Assembly: GCA_022360375.1 (NCBI GenBank)
Contig: JAKSCW010000507.1
Coordinates: 1 to 9,012 of the forward strand
Source: Balneolales bacterium
GTDB lineage: Bacteria > Bacteroidota > Rhodothermia > Balneolales > Balneolaceae
Direction of reading: 5' to 3'
Length of the DNA: 9,012 bases
In this document: piece by piece, positions 4,819-9,012 of the stretch
Layout: every line of letters begins with the position of its first letter
How positions within the stretch are numbered: position 1 is the first letter of the stretch
Notes under the pieces: model-generated
The model's database searches: none
Seen by the model: the letters and a program-made list of their open reading frames with translations, nothing else
What the model was told of the DNA's origin: nothing
Position numbers and translations under genes: made by a program

Positions 4819-7268
4819 ATACTATTCTCCGTTTATTACTCTTCTTTCTCATCTTGTTTATCGGGTTTTTGGGGCTCGCTTTTTACTGGACATTTTATAA
4901 ACCCCTGCCCGATTATGAAACAACGATAGAAATGCCGGGTTTACTGGAGCCGGTGGACATTCATTGGGATGATTTTGGTGTTCCACATATTTACGCAAAA
5001 AGCGAGCAGGATTTATATTATGCATTTGGATATGCCCAGGCGCAGGACCGGCTTTGGCAAATGACTATTGCACAACTAGCAGGAGAAGGACGATTTGCGG
5101 AGTTCTTTGGCCCGGAGCTGGTGCAGTTGGATAAATATCATCGTACCCTTGGTTTCTGGAGAATGGCAAATATAATTGAGGATTCCATCCGAAACACTCC
5201 GGAGTACGATGTTCTGGTTTCATTTTCGCAAGGAGTGAATGATTTCGTAGCTCAGAATGGAAACCGGTTACCGGTTCAATTTGCACTTTCAGGAATAGAA
5301 CCTCTTGAATGGACTCCCACCCATTCTTTGGCTGTTACCCGAATGATGGCGTGGGAATTAAATATTAGCTGGTGGGGTGAGGTGGCCTATAATTACCTGA
5401 AGAATAAACTGCCAGCCAGTCAATTTGAAGAACTTCGTTTGAGTTGGATGGACGGAGCGCCCACAACCCTGGATGATACTGAAACTATCGGGCTCACCAC
5501 TACCGCTTTGCTTCCCATGTTGCAACAAGAGATTGAACGAAGAAAATGGTTAGAAATCGAAGGAAGTCATGTAGGCAGTAATGCATGGGTCCTGGATGCC
5601 TCCAAAACAACTTCCGGGTATCCTCTCCTGGCAGGCGATCCCCACCTTGGACTCGATATGCCCGGCAAATGGTATGAGGTTCACCTAAGTTTAAATGGAA
5701 AAAATGTGTCCGGAGTTTCTCTACCCGGGGTTCCGGGACTGGTGCTGGGACAAAACGATGAACTGGCCTGGAGTTTCACCAGCATGATGGCCGATGACAC
5801 CGATTTCTTTCTTGAAAAAGTAGACCCCGAGGACCGGGGCAGGTATGTAACTGATTCTGTTGCAGCCGGTGGGGTACAATTCCGGTCTTTCGATAAAGAA
5901 CGGGAAATCATCAAAGTAAAAGACGCTGATGATCAGATTCATGAAATTCGGTTTACGAAACACGGACCGGTTATATCCGATATTTATCCGGCCCCGGAAT
6001 TGGTTGACGATCATGTGATTTCGTTACAGTGGACGGGGTATGAGTTTTCTAACGAGCTTAAAACCATGAGGGAAATGAACTGGGCGCAGAATTTCCAGGA
6101 ATACCGGCAGGCCATTTCGCACTATGGGGTTCCGGGAATGAATTTTATGTATGGAGACAGACAAGGCAATATCGGGATGTTCTCTACCGCGAAACTACCT
6201 ATTCGCTCCGGCGATCATGTTACCCTTCGCAGGGGATGGGTTCCTGAAGATGACTGGCAGGGATTTATCCCTTTTGAAGAAATGCCCCATGTTATTAATC
6301 CCGAAAAAGGATGGATAGCAAATGCTAACAATAAAATCACAACTGACAACTACCCCTATTACATCGCTTCCTTTTGGCACCCACCTTCAAGAATGAAGCG
6401 CATAGTTGAAGTGCTCAATTCTAAGGATCAATTTATGATGGAAGACATGATTGATCTTCAAAATGACACTTACTCCCATTTTGCTGCAACTATGACCCCC
6501 CTGCTGGTTGATATTATCAATGCTCAGAATGAGTATGATTTCTCCATTGCCGTATCCTATTTAGAAAACTGGGATTTTAAGTATGAAACCAGCTCTACTG
6601 CGGCGTCCATATTTGATATATTCTTCCAGAAATTTACAGAGAATACCTTAAAAGATGAGTTTGGGGAAGCAGCGTACCAGCATTTTGTGATCCATGAACT
6701 CATCCCGGTTCGTACTATGACTGAACTTATACAGGATAGTAGTTCTTTCTTTGACAACATATTCACCCCGGAAACGGAATCAAGAGAAGAAATTGTGTTA
6801 AAAAGCATGCAGGATGCAATTTTGTTTTTGAGTGATTCCTTAGGAATCGAGCCTTTTGAATGGAGATGGGAACAACTTCATACCATTACCTTCAAACCCC
6901 CTTTATTTTCAGTTGCCGCCGAAGCGCCTGATGCGCCGGCTCCACTAAAGCTTATTGTCGATAATATGTTGAGTAAGGGGCCGTACCCTGTTGCAGGACA
7001 CGGAATGAGTGTAAATAGTGGACAATACAAATGGCACGAACCGTTTGAAATGACTCTGGGGCCTTCGGTGAGGCGAATTGTGGATCTTTCGAACCTGAGT
7101 TACACACGCTCTGTGTTGTCAACGGGACAGTCCGGGAATCCGCTTTCTACTCATTATGGTGACCAAACCACATTATGGCTAAACAAGCAATACCGAAATT
7201 TCTATCAGGACAGTACGTTCTTTACCAATGCAGACTTCAAAACCATGAGACTTATCCCCTCAGAATAA
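4815..7268 (+). CDS. Penicillin acylase family Ntn hydrolase, membrane-anchored or exported
   Basis: An 817-residue proenzyme, normal for the family. Residues 4-26 are a hydrophobic export or anchor segment. The alpha region shows WDDFGVPHIYAKSEQDLYYA (51-70) and GYAQAQDRLWQM (72-83). The self-cleavage site is VGSNAWVL: Gly254/Ser255, Ser255 becoming the N-terminal nucleophile of a 563-residue beta chain. Next come LLAGDPHLGLDMPGKWYEVH (271-290), PGVPGLVLGQNDELAWSFT (304-322), KHGPV (382-386), GDRQGNIGMF (447-456), IANANN (501-506, where the oxyanion-hole Asn is expected) and STGQSGNPLSTHYGDQ late in the chain. The family cleaves amides such as beta-lactam side chains, acyl-homoserine lactones or N-acyl peptides; the substrate cannot be read from sequence. 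The start is fixed by the hydrophobic segment, since there is no later ATG before the domain, but it has no Shine-Dalgarno site and overlaps the four-helix-bundle remnant by four bases. The next gene is 141 bases away. Confidence 0.95.
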   Translation: MNTILRLLLFFLILFIGFLGLAFYWTFYKPLPDYETTIEMPGLLEPVDIHWDDFGVPHIYAKSEQDLYYAFGYAQAQDRLWQMTIAQLAGEGRFAEFFGPELVQLDKYHRTLGFWRMANIIEDSIRNTPEYDVLVSFSQGVNDFVAQNGNRLPVQFALSGIEPLEWTPTHSLAVTRMMAWELNISWWGEVAYNYLKNKLPASQFEELRLSWMDGAPTTLDDTETIGLTTTALLPMLQQEIERRKWLEIEGSHVGSNAWVLDASKTTSGYPLLAGDPHLGLDMPGKWYEVHLSLNGKNVSGVSLPGVPGLVLGQNDELAWSFTSMMADDTDFFLEKVDPEDRGRYVTDSVAAGGVQFRSFDKEREIIKVKDADDQIHEIRFTKHGPVISDIYPAPELVDDHVISLQWTGYEFSNELKTMREMNWAQNFQEYRQAISHYGVPGMNFMYGDRQGNIGMFSTAKLPIRSGDHVTLRRGWVPEDDWQGFIPFEEMPHVINPEKGWIANANNKITTDNYPYYIASFWHPPSRMKRIVEVLNSKDQFMMEDMIDLQNDTYSHFAATMTPLLVDIINAQNEYDFSIAVSYLENWDFKYETSSTAASIFDIFFQKFTENTLKDEFGEAAYQHFVIHELIPVRTMTELIQDSSSFFDNIFTPETESREEIVLKSMQDAILFLSDSLGIEPFEWRWEQLHTITFKPPLFSVAAEAPDAPAPLKLIVDNMLSKGPYPVAGHGMSVNSGQYKWHEPFEMTLGPSVRRIVDLSNLSYTRSVLSTGQSGNPLSTHYGDQTTLWLNKQYRNFYQDSTFFTNADFKTMRLIPSE

Positions 7269-7297
7269 ATGCAATTTGGGTGGAACTAAATTCCATG

Positions 7298-7340
7298 GAG
7301 CTTATTAATTCTTATTAAGAATCTTAAAAAGCTCAGTTTT
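7298..7340 (+). terminator. Candidate terminator or leader hairpin after the acylase gene
   Basis: GAGCTT (7298-7303) pairs with AAGCTC (7329-7334). Inside it, ATTCTTATTAAGAAT (7308-7322) is a 15-base inverted repeat forming a 6-bp stem with a 3-base loop. The outer stem is followed closely by TTTT (7337-7340). It begins about 30 bases after the acylase stop codon. The stem is AT-rich and the T tract short, so termination may be partial. The rest of the 141-base gap shows no clear promoter box for the next gene. Confidence 0.4.
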
Positions 7341-7409
7341 AGGTTGGCAGACTCAGATTCAAGAAGTACTTTATCATCTTATAACACAGACCAGGCGATC
7401 AACATTACC

Positions 7410-9012
7410 ATGTACAGAATACGGTTTATTGGGTTAGTCCTATTTGCGAGTTTGGCCTTCGCTGCCGACAGCTTTGATTATTCGATTAGTCCGGCTACTA
7501 TGGTCGATCCTCCATCGAATAGGGCTACATTGGTTGATTCATTAGTAGCCAACACTACACTGGCGGAAAAAATAGGGCAACTATTTTTTGTTCCGGTTCA
7601 GGGTAATTTTTTAAGTCGCGATTCTCATACCTATAAAGACATTACCGATTTGATTACCGAAGATCACATCGGTGGAATCATTTTTATGCGGGGAAACATT
7701 TATGAACAAGCCATTCTCACAAATAAGTTACAGGCCTTAACAGACATTCCTCTTTGGATCACCCAGGATATGGAATTCGGTGCCGCTATGCGCATTTCCG
7801 GAACCACACGGTTTACTCCGGCAATGGGAGTAGCGGCAACAGGGAATAAGAATAATGCTTTTTTGATGGGCAAAATTACCGCACAGGAAGCCAAGGCACT
7901 TGGAGTGCATCAGGTATTTGCCCCGGTTCTGGATGTGAACAACAATCCTGAGAATCCGGTGATTAATATCAGGTCCTTTTCAGCAGATCCTGGTATGGTT
8001 TCTGAATTCGGGATCGCGTTTATGCAGGGCGTTCAAAGTGAAGGTGTGATCTCTACGGCAAAGCATTTTCCCGGCCACGGCGATACCGACACGGATTCCC
8101 ATTTCGATTTACCAATTCTTGACCATGATTTTAACCGACTCGATTCGCTGGAACTAATTCCATTCCGCGCAGCCATAGAACAGGGTGTTCCCAGTGTTAT
8201 GAGCGCGCATATTTCGTTTCCAAAAATCAGTAATCAACCGGAAATTCCGGGAACCCTCGACCCTTCTATTCTGGGCGATATCCTTATCGATTCCCTGAAT
8301 TTTGAAGGAGTTGTGGTAACAGATGGGCTTGAAATGAGTGGTATCAGTTCAAAATTCTCACCCGGCCGTGCTGTTGTAAGAGCGCTGAATGCCGGTGCCG
8401 ATATCATGCTCATTAGCCCTGATATTCATACTGCAATAACCGAAGTGAAAGCAGCTGTTGAATCCGGAGAAATTTCCGAAGAACGGATTGATCAATCTTA
8501 TAGAAAAATCATGGCCTGGAAGGTTCAGGCAGGCTTGTTCGAACAAACTAACCAGATAGATATAAACCGGTTAGATGAACAAATTGCCACCCGCGAAAAC
8601 CTTGCGGTAGCTGATCGTATTGCACGGGAATCCATCACCATTTTAAAAAACGAAGAAGATATACTGCCAATCGATCCAACCCGTTTTCCTGAAGTTTTGT
8701 TTGTTGCAGTTTCTGATGATGACAATGGCTCAGCTGGTTCTGCATTTGTACGGGGACTTCGCGACTACCACCCGGATGTTACCTACGAGGTTTTTGACGA
8801 TCGTTCGGATGAAGATGACGTACAGCGAATACTCCGAAAAGCCAGAAATACTGATTTAGTGATTATTGGCTCATTCATAAGCCTTCGGTTTGGAGCTTCT
8901 ATAGAATTACCAAATAAACACGCCGGATTCCTCAGACGACTCCTTTCGCTAAATAAAAAATCGGTACTTGCCAATTTTGGCAACCCATACCTTGTAAAAG
9001 AATTAAGCCAAA
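7410..9012 (+). CDS. Secreted glycoside hydrolase family 3, NagZ-type (3' end beyond window)
   Basis: An open frame of 534 codons running off the right edge. Residues 1-18 are a Sec signal peptide (YRIR, hydrophobic core, AFA before ADS). The family 3 TIM barrel spans about 45-375: LAEKIGQLFFVPV (51-63), IGGIIFMRGN (87-96), FAPVLDVNNNP (170-180), and the hallmark KHFPGHGDT (218-226) with the NagZ-type Asp-x-His dyad D229/H231 in DSH. The expected nucleophile is Asp305 in VVVTDGLEMSG. A family 3 C-terminal domain follows from about 400, opening ARESITILKNEEDILPI (405-421). NagZ-type members cleave beta-N-acetylglucosaminides, often from peptidoglycan, with the dyad His as acid/base; the signal peptide places this one outside the cytoplasm, unlike classic NagZ. 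Related Bacteroidota proteins are often about 950-1000 residues with a fused beta-lactamase-like domain; that part, if present, lies beyond the window. The start is the ATG at the signal peptide; the ribosome binding site is weak (AGG about 15 bases upstream). Confidence 0.92.
   Translation, partial: MYRIRFIGLVLFASLAFAADSFDYSISPATMVDPPSNRATLVDSLVANTTLAEKIGQLFFVPVQGNFLSRDSHTYKDITDLITEDHIGGIIFMRGNIYEQAILTNKLQALTDIPLWITQDMEFGAAMRISGTTRFTPAMGVAATGNKNNAFLMGKITAQEAKALGVHQVFAPVLDVNNNPENPVINIRSFSADPGMVSEFGIAFMQGVQSEGVISTAKHFPGHGDTDTDSHFDLPILDHDFNRLDSLELIPFRAAIEQGVPSVMSAHISFPKISNQPEIPGTLDPSILGDILIDSLNFEGVVVTDGLEMSGISSKFSPGRAVVRALNAGADIMLISPDIHTAITEVKAAVESGEISEERIDQSYRKIMAWKVQAGLFEQTNQIDINRLDEQIATRENLAVADRIARESITILKNEEDILPIDPTRFPEVLFVAVSDDDNGSAGSAFVRGLRDYHPDVTYEVFDDRSDEDDVQRILRKARNTDLVIIGSFISLRFGASIELPNKHAGFLRRLLSLNKKSVLANFGNPYLVKELSQ

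Noticed and set aside
5065..6808. Minus-strand frames within the acylase gene (for example 5721-6014 and 6557-6808)
   Set aside because: They are shadows of a well-supported 817-codon gene and show no recognisable domains.
7700..8983. Minus-strand frames of 62-66 codons at 7700-7894, 8358-8546, 8525-8725 and 8783-8983
   Set aside because: They are antisense to the GH3 gene, whose plus-strand frame is open and full of family motifs throughout this range.

Overview
The window looks like chromosomal DNA of a free-living member of the Bacteroidota/Balneolota side of the FCB group. The best clue is the protein at 2696-3694, which ends in a type IX secretion (T9SS) sorting domain of the YPNPFNP type, common in Balneolota, Rhodothermota and Ignavibacteria. 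Moderate GC, AT-rich spacers and mostly weak Shine-Dalgarno sites agree with this. The lineage is inferred from protein style, not from a marker gene.

Left part (1-2467): three paralogous phage-tail-collar (MdpB-like) genes of 212-213 codons, all on the minus strand. The gene at 1826-2467 and the one at 1133-1771 are 54 bases apart and probably share a transcript that ends at a hairpin at 1072-1099. The gene at 104-742 has its own 390-base leader and its own strong terminator at 60-91. There is no capsid, portal, sheath, integrase or lysis gene, so this is a stand-alone collar cassette and not a visible prophage. The leader of the leftmost gene holds a possible relic of a fourth copy (917-1030) and an operator-like palindrome.

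Middle (2468-4547): a divergent spacer leads to a secreted DNRLRE-type beta-sandwich protein with a T9SS sorting domain. It converges, with one base between stop codons, on a 3-hydroxybutyryl-CoA dehydrogenase gene (beta-oxidation or short-chain acyl-CoA metabolism).

Right part (4548-9012): a 267-base spacer holds the broken start of a four-helix-bundle (23S rRNA intervening-sequence type) protein. It is flanked by imperfect inverted repeats and overlaps by ATGA the start of a membrane-anchored or exported penicillin-acylase-family Ntn hydrolase. A secreted glycoside hydrolase family 3 enzyme of NagZ type follows and runs off the right edge. Both enzymes should act outside the cytoplasm, on an amide-linked acyl substrate and on beta-N-acetylhexosaminides respectively; a joint role is not shown.

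No tRNA, rRNA, CRISPR array or intact mobile element was seen. The most unusual parts are the phage-free collar array, with signs of recent sequence exchange between copies, and the decayed four-helix-bundle cassette sitting on the acylase start codon.
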